This document shows, one piece after another, positions 17,578 through 25,739 of a DNA stretch of 64,000 nucleotides (positions are counted from its first letter, which is position 1; each line of letters opens with the position of its first letter). Source of the DNA: Labrenzia sp. VG12. Lineage in GTDB: Bacteria > Pseudomonadota > Alphaproteobacteria > Rhizobiales > Stappiaceae. The stretch covers positions 3,224,001-3,288,000 of the forward strand of contig NZ_CP022529.1 of NCBI RefSeq assembly GCF_002237595.1, in the 5' to 3' direction. Both the position numbers and the translations under genes were made by a program. The notes beneath the pieces were generated by a model that saw only the letters and a program-made list of their open reading frames with translations, was not told the origin of the DNA and did no database searches.

Positions 17578-18878
17578 AGGCCTTCCTCCTTCGGCGAGAA
17601 GCGGATGAAGATTGTGGCGAAAGTGACGAGCACGACGAAGACGACCACCGCGACGGCGGCCCCTGCCCCGAGATTGGAGAGCGCAAAGCCCTGCTCATAG
17701 ACATCGACGGTCAGCGTGCGCGTGCCCGCATTGCCGCCGGTCAGCAGGAAGATGTCGTCGAACTTGTTGAAGGTCCAGATGAAGCGGAGCAAGAACAGCA
17801 CCGACAGGATGCCCATCAATTGCGGCAGGGACAGATACCAGAACTGCTGCAGCGGTGTGGCACCATCCATCTCGGCAGCTTCATACATATCGGTGTTGAT
17901 CGACTGCATGCGCGCCAGGATGAACAGGAAGGACAGAGGAAAGTAGCGCCAGGCCTCGAAGGCAATGACAGTGGTCAGCGCCAGCGGAAACTCCATGGGA
18001 ATGCCGAAGAACGAGAACTCGATTGCCCGTTGACCGAAGAAATTGATCGGGTCGGAGACCACGCCCATCTTGGTCAGAAGCGCGTTGAGCGTTCCCGAAA
18101 ACGGATCAAACAGAACCACCCAGGTAAACGCGACCGCGATCACAGGCGAGACATAGGGAAACAGGAACAGGCCGCGCATCAACCCGCGCCCGGGAAAGAC
18201 CGTGTGCAACAGCTGCGCTGCAAACAGACCAAGCACCAGGGCACCGCCGGTGCCGAAGATCGTGTAGTAGAACGTGACCCGCAGCACCGACCAGAACTCG
18301 TCGGCGCTGAAGATCCGCTGAAAGTTCTCGAAGGTGAAATCGAGATTGGTCAGGACGTTGTTGGCCTCCCCGCTCACCTGCGGCGTGCTGGCACGTTCCG
18401 GACGGTTGGCAGCAAGAAACGCCTCCGTCACGGTTCCTTCCAGCCGAAGCCGGTCGCGCCATCCGGGCTCAACCGTCCCGAGGGTACAGGTCAGCGCTGT
18501 GCCTTGAAGACTGCAGATATCCGGAACGGTGACAGCATCGAAACCGGCCGGGATCTGGTCTGTCAGAACCACGTTGCGGATCTCTTCCTCCTGCGAGGAG
18601 TTGCGCACGCGATATTCCAGGGTCGCGGTGTCGCCGGGCGCTTCCGGCCGGCCGCGCACACGCTCGTTGACCAGCACGGTCGGCGGGCGAAGATCGGCGA
18701 GCTGCACCGGTTTCACACTGATCCAGAAATTGGCCAGGAGCGGCCCGGCAACGATCATCAGGATGATGGCAAATGTCGGTGCCAGCATCATGTAGGCCAG
18801 CCACATTTCCCGCCGTTGCATGGGACCGACGCCCTTTGGCGGGCCTAAAGAAGCGGTGTCCTGATCTTGCGAGCTCAT
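17574..18878 (-). CDS. Sugar ABC permease, MalF type, with periplasmic beta-domain insertion
   Basis: An inner-membrane permease of 434 residues. After the first membrane segment (about 22-45), residues about 55-165 form a soluble insertion that reads like an immunoglobulin/DUF11-type beta domain: TATLEYRVRNSS, VVLTDQIPAGFDAV, and two Cys in ICSLQGTALTCTLG that could form a disulfide. The remaining five segments and the EAA loop (EAAEMDGATPLQQFWYLSLPQL) are normal for MalF. The position matches the P2 loop of E. coli MalF, which contacts the binding protein, but the domain appears different. It lies between the binding protein and MalG-type genes. Confidence 0.9.
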   Translation of the reverse strand: MSSQDQDTASLGPPKGVGPMQRREMWLAYMMLAPTFAIILMIVAGPLLANFWISVKPVQLADLRPPTVLVNERVRGRPEAPGDTATLEYRVRNSSQEEEIRNVVLTDQIPAGFDAVTVPDICSLQGTALTCTLGTVEPGWRDRLRLEGTVTEAFLAANRPERASTPQVSGEANNVLTNLDFTFENFQRIFSADEFWSVLRVTFYYTIFGTGGALVLGLFAAQLLHTVFPGRGLMRGLFLFPYVSPVIAVAFTWVVLFDPFSGTLNALLTKMGVVSDPINFFGQRAIEFSFFGIPMEFPLALTTVIAFEAWRYFPLSFLFILARMQSINTDMYEAAEMDGATPLQQFWYLSLPQLMGILSVLFLLRFIWTFNKFDDIFLLTGGNAGTRTLTVDVYEQGFALSNLGAGAAVAVVVFVVLVTFATIFIRFSPKEEGL

Positions 18879-19055
18879 CGTTCCGGCCCTGTCGTTCGTG
18901 CGTGGTGTTCAGGTCTTGATGCGCCCTGCCCCGGCAATGAGGGACAAAGCTTCCCCGATCTCCCGCGCATCGCGCAGGATCCATTCGAGGTGGACAGGCC
19001 GGCCTTGGCTGCAGGCAGCGCCTGTCCCTTGGTTTGTCTTGATGGTGATGGGACC

Positions 19056-19083
19056 CGTCCCGCCTTTTACAGAAGGCGGGACG
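19056..19083 (-). terminator. Hairpin after the binding-protein gene
   Basis: A perfect 11-bp stem CGTCCCGCCTT/AAGGCGGGACG with a 6-base loop lies just past the stop of the family 1 binding protein and before the permease genes. No T-run follows on the minus strand, so it is more likely an mRNA-stabilising or partial-termination element that raises binding-protein level over permeases. Confidence 0.65.
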
Positions 19084-19091
19084 GTGCAGCG

Positions 19092-20441
19092 TTACTGGAC
19101 CTTGGCCAGTTCTTCGTTGAGCTTGGCAACCGTTGCCGCTGCATCGCGTTCGCCGTCGATATATTCGCGAACGTACCGGTTGATCACCTGGCTGTTGATG
19201 ATCTTGGAGGCAAGCGACAGCTGACCTTCGGTCACGCCCCAGCGGCTGGCGGTATCCAGACCGGATACGATCACGTTGATGGTCTCAGCGTCATAGAGAT
19301 CCGTCAGCGGCGCCTTGCGGTCGACACCAACCGGCAGCTTGGCCCAGCCATCGACAAAGGCGGTGGCATTGTCCTTGTTGCCGCGGCGCACCGGGAACTT
19401 GCCTTCCGGAGCGATCGACAGGGTCGACATGTAGCCGTCGTCCACGGAGAACTCGACAAACTGCATCGCCGCTTCCGTGTCCGCATCGTTGGTGATACCG
19501 AAGTAGCGAATGTCACCCCAGGCTGCCCCGTCCGGGTTAGACGGACCCTTGAGGGTCGTCACGATGCCGGTCTTGGAGGCGAGCTCCTTGGAGGTCGGGT
19601 CGTCGGTGATGGTCGGCGGGGCGCTGTCACGCAGGCCGGCCAGTTCGTCCAGAATGAAGGGCGACCAGATGATCATCGCTGCTTTGCCGGCAAAATAAAG
19701 TTCGCGCGACTGTTTCCAGTAAAGGTCACCGGGAGGAGACGCTTCTGCGATGGCCTTGTAGAATTCCAGCGCCTCGATGGTCTTCTTTTCATCCAGCGCC
19801 TTGAACCCGTTGTCGTCGACCGGCGTCACGCCATTGGCCAGAAGCACATGCTCCAGCACCTGGCTCATGAAGTTTTCGTCGATCTTGGTCGCCGCGACAA
19901 AGGCGAACATTTCCGGCGGATTGTGCAGTTTTTCAACGGCTGCCAGGATCGCCTCGTAGCTGTCGGGCGCCGCCAGGCCGTTCGCATCGAACAGGTCCTT
20001 GCGGTAGACGACCATCTGCGTCCAGCCGTCCACCGGAACGGACGCAATACCGTCTTCCACGGCCGCCATGGCAACAGCCCCCGGTGCAAACGTGTCGGCA
20101 CCGAGATTTTCAAGAACTTCCGTCGCAGCTTCCGTGTCCAGGATGCCGGCTTCAGCCCAGGGCAGGGCATATTGCAGCGTGTGATAGATCACGTCCGGCA
20201 AGTCGCCGGCTGCGAAAGCGGCCGTCGCACGCGTGCCGAGATCGGATTCAGACACCGGAATGACTTCAACCTCGATGCCGGTCTTGTCCTTGAAGGCCGC
20301 CGCCATTTCTTCCTGCTTGGCCAGACGCTCAGGCTGCTCTTCCGTTGTCCAGAACCGCAGCGTGTCCGCCTGAGCCGACGTCAGACCAAGTGCGAGCACA
20401 CCCGCGATGGTCGAGGCCAGGAACTTACTCCTCCCAAACAT
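19092..20441 (-). CDS. Family 1 extracellular solute-binding protein of the LacI-linked importer
   Basis: A periplasmic sugar-binding protein of 449 residues, with a signal peptide at 1-25 (ending TSAQA) and the typical LRFWTTEEQPERLAKQEEMAAAFKDKTGIEVEVIPV start of the mature part. It delivers substrate to the permease pair encoded just downstream. The start lies one base after the LacI stop codon (TAATATG), so regulator and importer are one transcript. A stable hairpin follows the gene. From context the ligand is probably a glycosyl-glycerate or a related alpha-glucoside-like compatible solute; the sequence alone does not prove this. Confidence 0.9.
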   Translation of the reverse strand: MFGRSKFLASTIAGVLALGLTSAQADTLRFWTTEEQPERLAKQEEMAAAFKDKTGIEVEVIPVSESDLGTRATAAFAAGDLPDVIYHTLQYALPWAEAGILDTEAATEVLENLGADTFAPGAVAMAAVEDGIASVPVDGWTQMVVYRKDLFDANGLAAPDSYEAILAAVEKLHNPPEMFAFVAATKIDENFMSQVLEHVLLANGVTPVDDNGFKALDEKKTIEALEFYKAIAEASPPGDLYWKQSRELYFAGKAAMIIWSPFILDELAGLRDSAPPTITDDPTSKELASKTGIVTTLKGPSNPDGAAWGDIRYFGITNDADTEAAMQFVEFSVDDGYMSTLSIAPEGKFPVRRGNKDNATAFVDGWAKLPVGVDRKAPLTDLYDAETINVIVSGLDTASRWGVTEGQLSLASKIINSQVINRYVREYIDGERDAAATVAKLNEELAKVQ

Positions 20442-20442
20442 A

Positions 20443-21549
20443 TTACTCTCCCTTCCTGCCAGAATGTGGCTGTTGGTTCAGCCGGTCCCGGAGCGCATCA
20501 GCAAGCGCCTCCGGTGTCTTGCTTGGCGCACCGTCAGACGCGCGCCGGATCAGGTCAGCCTTTGCAAGCGCCTGCAAACTCGACGGATCCTTGCCGTCCA
20601 GAACATCGATCAGCATGCGCGCCACTCGGCCACCGGCCTCCTGCGCGCTCTGAGAAAACGTGGTCAGCGGCGGATCGAGATATTCGCCGACCGGCAGGCC
20701 GTCATAGCCGATCACGGTGACGTCCGAGCCGACCTTCAGACCGAACTTGCGACAGAACTGCACCGCACCGATCGCCAGCGCATCCGTGACACACAGAAGC
20801 GCGGTTGGCGGCGTGTCCTGCGACAGCAATTCCTGGGCACCGGCAAAACCGCCCTTTTCGCCAACGCTTTGCAAGCTCTCCAGACCTGGGTCATGCGCGA
20901 GCCCAAGAGCCTCCAGACCCTGGCGATAGCCGTTGCGGCGTTGCAGCGCGAAATTCAGGTCCAGCGAACCACCGATCAACCCGATGCGCTCATGACCCAG
21001 GCTGTAGAGGTGGCGCACGCCGTCGGCAAAGGCGGCTTCATTGTCGATATCGAACCAGGCATATCCGGAGGGATCCCGGGTGCGGCCGTGGGCGACGAAG
21101 GCGAAATTCTGCTCTTTCAGATAGGCGATGCGCGGATCGTCGACTTCGGTGCGCGTCACGATGAAACCGTCCACTTTGCGCCGCGCGATCAGGCGCTGCA
21201 TTGTTTCGATCATGTGGCTGCGCGAATGCGCCGTTGTCACCAGCAGGTCCAGTCCCAGCTCGTCCAGGGCCCGGGCAATGCCGTCGATGAATTCCGACAG
21301 GAAGGGATCTGCCCCGCTGCCATGACCGACCGGAATAACGATACCAAGCGTATCCTGACGTCCGCGCTTCAGGTTTCGCGCTGTCGCAGACGGCTGGTAG
21401 CCAAGATCCTGAACCGCTTTCAGAATACGTTTGCGGGTCTCTTCCGAAATGTCTGTGTAGTTGTTCAGAACACGCGACACGGTGCCCTTGGCGACACCCA
21501 CGTGCCGGGCCACGTCGTCGATCGTGACGGAACCGCGTATCCGCGACAT
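20443..21549 (-). CDS. LacI-family transcriptional regulator
   Basis: A 368-residue repressor. The helix-turn-helix is at residues about 9-30 (VTIDDVARHVGVAKGTVSRVLNN), followed by the hinge helix region (GYQPSATARNLKRGRQ) and a periplasmic-binding-protein-like effector domain. I chose ATG 21549 because GGGGAGGAAAG directly precedes it; the frame stays open another 106 codons upstream but this covers the operator region. It is the first gene of the import operon and probably autoregulates it through the paired palindromes at 21626-21661. The effector is probably the transported sugar derivative. Confidence 0.93.
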   Translation of the reverse strand: MSRIRGSVTIDDVARHVGVAKGTVSRVLNNYTDISEETRKRILKAVQDLGYQPSATARNLKRGRQDTLGIVIPVGHGSGADPFLSEFIDGIARALDELGLDLLVTTAHSRSHMIETMQRLIARRKVDGFIVTRTEVDDPRIAYLKEQNFAFVAHGRTRDPSGYAWFDIDNEAAFADGVRHLYSLGHERIGLIGGSLDLNFALQRRNGYRQGLEALGLAHDPGLESLQSVGEKGGFAGAQELLSQDTPPTALLCVTDALAIGAVQFCRKFGLKVGSDVTVIGYDGLPVGEYLDPPLTTFSQSAQEAGGRVARMLIDVLDGKDPSSLQALAKADLIRRASDGAPSKTPEALADALRDRLNQQPHSGRKGE

Positions 21550-21625
21550 CTTTCCTCCCCGGATTCTCTCGACCCGACCCTGCCGCAGTCTTGCGCCGCT
21601 GCGGCTTTTGTTGAATAAAGTGTTA

Positions 21626-21661
21626 CAAAACCGATTTTGTAAGTCAACAAAATCGGTTTTG
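21626..21661 (-). promoter_or_regulatory. Tandem LacI-type operators
   Basis: CAAAACCGATTTTG (21626-21639) and its exact reverse complement CAAAATCGGTTTTG (21648-21661) lie 77-112 bases upstream of the lacI start codon. Each is a near-palindrome with a central CG, the usual form of LacI-family operators. The centres are 22 bp apart, about two helical turns, which suits cooperative binding. Inferred target: the lacI-importer operon. Confidence 0.75.
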
Positions 21662-21757
21662 GTGCCATGCACTATTTTTTTCGCAGAGCGGGAAGACCCT
21701 GTCCCTGCAACAAAACTACGTAGCGGAAAGTTTCGGAACGCAGTTACGGAAAAGAAT

Positions 21758-21795
21758 GCCACCTGCATTGTTGAGAAAGCAGGTGGCCTCTTTTT
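21758..21795. terminator. Terminator after the pyranase gene
   Basis: A perfect 9-bp stem GCCACCTGC/GCAGGTGGC (21758-21766, 21779-21787) with a 12-base loop. The plus strand continues CTCTTTTT and the minus strand continues ATTCTTTTC, so it could act in both directions. On the minus strand it follows the rbsD-like gene and separates that operon from lacI. Confidence 0.75.
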
Positions 21796-21818
21796 CAGAG
21801 GCAGGCTCGTCCCGTTGG

Positions 21819-22229
21819 CTAGAAGGGAATGCCCGAAACCAGAATGAGATTGGCGTAAGGCGTGCATTCGCCCGTCCTGATGACGGCTCGCGCCTTGCCG
21901 GTCCGGCCTTTGAAGGCTTCGTGCGGAACCCGGACATGTTCGATGGGTTTGCCGATTTCAGCCGCCCAGTGCGCCAGGCGAACCTCGATTTCCGTCGTGA
22001 GCTCCGGCGAGGCCTCATCGGCAAAGACGGCCTGCTCAACAACCATTTCGTCAATCAGTGCATCAAGGACATCGAAAAAGCCCGGCACACCCGGACTGAC
22101 AGCCAGATCGATGACACCGACATTCGGCGGAACCGGTAGTCCGGCATCGGCAACAACGATCTCGTCCAGATGTCCGAGCGAGGCCACAAGCTTGCTCAGA
22201 TGCCGGTTCAATAGCTTGGTGCGTTTCAT
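21819..22229 (-). CDS. rbsD: RbsD/FucU-type sugar pyranase (mutarotase)
   Basis: A 136-residue cytoplasmic protein of the RbsD family, which interconverts pyranose and furanose forms (RbsD) or anomers (FucU) of sugars. The N-terminal catalytic segment SLGHLDEIVVADAGLPVP carries the conserved His20 and Asp28, and the C-terminal ECTPYANLILVSG block is typical. There is no ribose importer or ribokinase nearby. Instead the gene ends an operon with glycerate kinase and a CofD-like protein, so it may act on the sugar freed by the neighbouring GH63-like hydrolase. The family is firm; ribose as substrate is doubtful. Confidence 0.88.
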   Translation of the reverse strand: MKRTKLLNRHLSKLVASLGHLDEIVVADAGLPVPPNVGVIDLAVSPGVPGFFDVLDALIDEMVVEQAVFADEASPELTTEIEVRLAHWAAEIGKPIEHVRVPHEAFKGRTGKARAVIRTGECTPYANLILVSGIPF

Positions 22230-22257
22230 GGCCTCTTCCTTTCCTTATGCTGGTCTC

Positions 22258-23439
22258 TCATGTCAGCGACACAAGAGCTTCGCAGAGCGGCACCGGATCA
22301 TAATAGGGAGCGGACGCCCGGCTGACGAGGTTCAACCGCACGACGCTGATGCCCCTGGCCCGGATTTCCTGTGCTTCCTCTTCCGGAACACTTTCGTCGA
22401 CAATGACAAAATTCAACAACTTGTGCACCGGGCAATTGGAACCGGCATCCCGCAACAGATAGGTCAGCAACGTGTGCACCTTGTCCGGCAGGGTCAGCTC
22501 GCCCGTTTCCGGATCCGGCCCCAGGCTGGGCACATAGACCTTCGGCACCGTGCGCGAGGCAACCGCCTGACCAACCCCCGCCGGCAACAGATTTGCGACC
22601 AGGCTGGTATAGAAACTGCCAGGCGCGTAACAGATCAGATCGGCCGATTGCACCAGTGACCGGTTCCGCTCCGGGAAAACAGCTTCCGCCCGGTCTTTGG
22701 CCTTGAGACCCTGGTTGAGAAAGAAGTCCTTGATCGGCGAGGTCAGCGGCGCATGTTCCTTGCCGGTCAGCAGATGCTGGCCGATGACCGTCTCACCATT
22801 CGCCAGCTCCGCACCAAGATGCAGATTGTCGTCGGCAACCGCCCGGACGGTTCCCTGCACGCCAACCAGTTTGGACACAAGGAAGATGATCGGTTCAAGC
22901 TGTTGGTTCTGATTGAGATAACCACCGGCCAGGATCAGATTGCCGATGCTGGCACCACGAAGGTCGAAACTCTTCGGACAGGCAGCCCGGAATGTGCCGA
23001 GCTGGTTCTGAATGAGCGTACGCATCGGTTGCTCGATCGCCTCGACCAGCGGATGGCTCCCGGAAATCATGGCATCCAGTTCGCCAGCCAGATCGGCCTG
23101 ATCCGCCGTCCTGGCATAGCGATGCGTGAACAACCGGAAGACATCCGGGTGTCCAAGAACCGTTTCGTCGGCCAGCGCCATCAGCCGGCTTCTGAGATCG
23201 CCGATGGCCGGCATGTCGAAGGCAAGGCGCAGGCCCTGCGAGCTACCACCGCTGTCGAAAGGTGTAACCAGATGAATGGAATTATGCGTATAGCGTTTCA
23301 GTTGCTGTGACACGCCATTGAGGGCTGAACCGCCACTGAAGAACAGCAGCCTTGGCCCCAGTTTGGGGTTGGACAGGAACCGCTCGATCCGGAACGCATC
23401 CGGTATGCGCACCGCGCGTGTAATGGTGAGTTCGCTCAC
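22258..23439 (-). CDS. CofD/YvcK-family protein
   Basis: A 393-residue protein of the CofD/YvcK fold. The N-terminal FFSGGSALNGVSQQLKRY and TPFDSGGSSQGLR segments match the glycine-rich nucleotide/phospho-ligand site of that family, and GASIGNLILAGGYL matches its second conserved block. CofD transfers a phospho-lactyl or PEP-derived group to the flavin Fo; YvcK binds UDP-sugars and affects central carbon and wall metabolism. The role here is unknown. I prefer GTG 23439 (AAAGG 6 bases upstream) to the earlier GTG 23478. It lies between glycerate kinase and the RbsD-like gene on the same strand. Confidence 0.8.
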   Translation of the reverse strand: MSELTITRAVRIPDAFRIERFLSNPKLGPRLLFFSGGSALNGVSQQLKRYTHNSIHLVTPFDSGGSSQGLRLAFDMPAIGDLRSRLMALADETVLGHPDVFRLFTHRYARTADQADLAGELDAMISGSHPLVEAIEQPMRTLIQNQLGTFRAACPKSFDLRGASIGNLILAGGYLNQNQQLEPIIFLVSKLVGVQGTVRAVADDNLHLGAELANGETVIGQHLLTGKEHAPLTSPIKDFFLNQGLKAKDRAEAVFPERNRSLVQSADLICYAPGSFYTSLVANLLPAGVGQAVASRTVPKVYVPSLGPDPETGELTLPDKVHTLLTYLLRDAGSNCPVHKLLNFVIVDESVPEEEAQEIRARGISVVRLNLVSRASAPYYDPVPLCEALVSLT

Positions 23440-23515
23440 GTCGGGCCTTTCGACACTAGCCTTTGCCAGCAAGGCCACCGGCTACCGAAACCCGGAGCGA
23501 CCTCGAGACAGCGTG

Positions 23516-24772
23516 TTATCCGATCCAGATAGCACGGAAATCATTGACATTTGTTAGTGTCGGTCCTGTGACCACCTGATCGTCGATTTTTTCAAAGAAA
23601 CCATGGGCGTTGTTGGCACCAAGCGCTTCCTGAAGGTTCTCACCCGCGTTCCTGGCCTTGGCGGGCGTTTCCGGACCGATAACGGCACCAGCGACTTCTG
23701 CCGCTCCGTCGACGCCATCCGTGTCACAGGCAATCGCATGGATACCGGGTGCGCCATCAAGAGCATGCGCGAGCGCCAGCGCATATTCCGCATTGGGCCC
23801 ACCGACCCCGTTTCCACGCCGCGTTACAGTCAGTTCGCCGCCCGACAGCAGCACCAGCGGCTTGCTGTCCGCCGGGCGCTCGGCCTGCAGCCGAAGGGCG
23901 AGGGCTGCATGCTCCGCAGCCACCTCCCGTGCCTCTCCTTCCAGGGCATCACCCAGTATCCGGATCTCACAGCCCTCGGCTTCTGCCAGTGCCCCGGCCG
24001 CCTCCAGCGACTGGGAGGGCGCTGCGAAAATCGTGTTCGTTACATTGGCAAGCCTTGGATCGTCCGGCCGCAGCACGCCGGTTGGTGCGGCCAGAACCTC
24101 GCTCACGGCAGTCGGCACTTCAATTTTCCATTGCTCGATGATCGCCCTGGCGTCTGCCGCTGTTGTGCTGTCGCCTACAGTGGGTCCGGAGCCAATTTCG
24201 GCCGGATCATCCCCCGGCACATCAGACAGGAGCAAGGCAAGCAGTCGCGCCGGAGAGACCGCGCCCGCCAGCTGACCACCTTTCACGCGGCTCAGATGTT
24301 TGCGAACAACATTCATCTGGCCAATCGGCGCACCGGAAGCAAGCAGGCTCTGGTTGACCTGCTGTTTCTCCGCCAGGGTGATATTGCCTGCCGGAGCCGT
24401 CAGCAGGGCAGACGCACCGCCGGAGATCAGGGCCAGCACAAATGTGTCTTCGTCCAGGGACCCGAGATAATCCAGCAGGCGCTGTGTCGCCTCCTGGCCG
24501 GCGGCATCCGGCACCGGATGGGCCGCTTCGACGATCTCGATGCCTTCACAGGGACGCGCATAGCCATAGCGTGTGAGGACCAGACCTTCGCACGGCCCCC
24601 ATTCGGCTTCGACCGCTTCTGCCATGCGCGCCGATGCCTTGCCTGCGCCGATCACGACCACACGGCCGGACGGTTTTTCCGGTAGAAACGCGGCAAGGCT
24701 TTTCATCGGATCTGCGACTTCGACGGCACGCTGAAACAGTTTTCTCAAGAAGTCGTTTTGTGTGCCGTTCAT
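23516..24772 (-). CDS. Glycerate kinase, MOFRL (type II) family
   Basis: A 418-residue cytoplasmic kinase of the MOFRL/GckA type, which usually makes 2-phosphoglycerate from D-glycerate and ATP. Visible signatures are VVVIGAGKASARMAEAVE (about 37-54), LALISGGASALL, LSDVPGDDPAEIGSGPTVGD and the C-terminal ACDTDGVDGAAEVAGAVI. ATG 24772 is preceded by GCAGGAAA; an upstream in-frame start would add 17 residues without matching the family. It heads an operon with the CofD-like and RbsD-like genes and would channel glycerate from the nearby glycosyl-glycerate hydrolase into glycolysis. It may alternatively serve general glyoxylate/hydroxypyruvate metabolism. Confidence 0.93.
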   Translation of the reverse strand: MNGTQNDFLRKLFQRAVEVADPMKSLAAFLPEKPSGRVVVIGAGKASARMAEAVEAEWGPCEGLVLTRYGYARPCEGIEIVEAAHPVPDAAGQEATQRLLDYLGSLDEDTFVLALISGGASALLTAPAGNITLAEKQQVNQSLLASGAPIGQMNVVRKHLSRVKGGQLAGAVSPARLLALLLSDVPGDDPAEIGSGPTVGDSTTAADARAIIEQWKIEVPTAVSEVLAAPTGVLRPDDPRLANVTNTIFAAPSQSLEAAGALAEAEGCEIRILGDALEGEAREVAAEHAALALRLQAERPADSKPLVLLSGGELTVTRRGNGVGGPNAEYALALAHALDGAPGIHAIACDTDGVDGAAEVAGAVIGPETPAKARNAGENLQEALGANNAHGFFEKIDDQVVTGPTLTNVNDFRAIWIG

Positions 24773-24959
24773 AGGTCGATTTTCCTGCTTTGAAACCAGA
24801 GGCTCTGTTTGAGCGCAGGTCACAGGCGAATTTCAAGGTCAAATTGGCGGCGTTCGGTTCCCGGACCGATCCGTTGCGGACGAAATCTGCACAGCTGCCG
24901 TTCGCCGGTTGCGTCTTTTTGCACCTGAACCATATCAGTTTAAGCTGAAGGAGACAGAG

Positions 24960-25349
24960 ATGACCGCAACGGCTTTGCAGGCTTTCAACGACGCGATCCG
25001 AAACCCGGGCAATCCCGATCATCTCATGGTGATCAAGGATGTGCCCCGCCGGATACGGATCTACCACGGCGCAACACTGATTGCGGACAGCACCAGCGCG
25101 CTTCGTGTTCTGGAAATCGGCAAATCCTTTTACGATCCGGTCTTCTATCTTCCCGAAGCGGATCTGAAAACCGGCCTGGTGCCGGTCGACCGGTCAACGC
25201 ACTGCCCGATCAAGGGAGACGCCAGCTATGTTGCCGTTGACGGCACCGAAATCGGCTGGGTCTACCGCACCCCGATCCCGATGGCCGACAGGTTGACTGC
25301 GCATTACGCCTTCTGGCCGGCCAAGGTGCGTGTCGTCGAGGGAGAGTGA
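24960..25349 (+). CDS. DUF427 domain protein
   Basis: A 129-residue cytoplasmic protein of the DUF427 family, with the typical YHGATLIADSTSALRVLE strand pair (residues about 36-53), FYLPEADL, and STHCPIKGDASYVAVDG (about 79-95). Members are common and small, form a beta-barrel-like fold and have no established function. ATG 24960 follows AAGGAGA. It is transcribed divergently from glycerate kinase and convergently with the MaoC operon, so no partner can be inferred. Confidence 0.88.
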   Translation: MTATALQAFNDAIRNPGNPDHLMVIKDVPRRIRIYHGATLIADSTSALRVLEIGKSFYDPVFYLPEADLKTGLVPVDRSTHCPIKGDASYVAVDGTEIGWVYRTPIPMADRLTAHYAFWPAKVRVVEGE

Positions 25350-25367
25350 CCTTGATGGACACAGAGA

Positions 25368-25739
25368 TCAGTCCTTGCCGACATCCTCGACATAAACCAG
25401 CGCCCGGCCCTCACAGACCCTCGTGCCATCCGAGGTCTGACAGACGGTTTCCAGATCAACAAGATGCTTTTCAGGCCTCAAGCGTGTGATCGTGACCGAG
25501 GCCGTCAGCGGTTCACCAACGGGCGCAGGGGCAAGAAACTCCAGGCTCTGCTTCAGATAATTCGTGCCCCGGCCCGGAAGTTTCACCCCGAGCAGATAGG
25601 AGAACAGTCCGCCGATCAGCGGACCCGGAACGCTTTCCGGCACACTTGTGTCTTCACCGGCCAAAAGTGCGAAGTCCTTCATGTCCTGAACCGTATAGCT
25701 GCGGGTCAGTTCCGAACGATTGCCGAGTTCCAGGGTCAT
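25368..25739 (-). CDS. MaoC-fold hot-dog protein lacking catalytic residues
   Basis: A 123-residue single hot-dog protein of MaoC type. The fold is suggested by the C-terminal LTASVTITRLRPEKHLVDLETVCQTSDGTRVCEGRALVYV strands. The hydratase signature GDxNPxH is missing (residues 28-35 read GEDTSVPE) and the HG of the hydratase helix is replaced by IGGLFS. It overlaps the next MaoC gene by 4 bases, so the two probably form a heterodimer in which this is the non-catalytic subunit, as in HadA/HadB-type enzymes. It is the last gene of the TetR-linked acyl-CoA operon. Confidence 0.78.
   Translation of the reverse strand: MTLELGNRSELTRSYTVQDMKDFALLAGEDTSVPESVPGPLIGGLFSYLLGVKLPGRGTNYLKQSLEFLAPAPVGEPLTASVTITRLRPEKHLVDLETVCQTSDGTRVCEGRALVYVEDVGKD

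Noticed and set aside
18867..20720. 617-codon plus-strand frame opposite the sugar binding protein and LacI gene
   Set aside because: Antisense to two genes with clear families; no domain in its translation.
21550..21867. 106-codon N-terminal extension of the LacI regulator
   Set aside because: The extension covers the operator pair and terminator-like hairpin; ATG 21549 with a strong ribosome site starts directly before the HTH.
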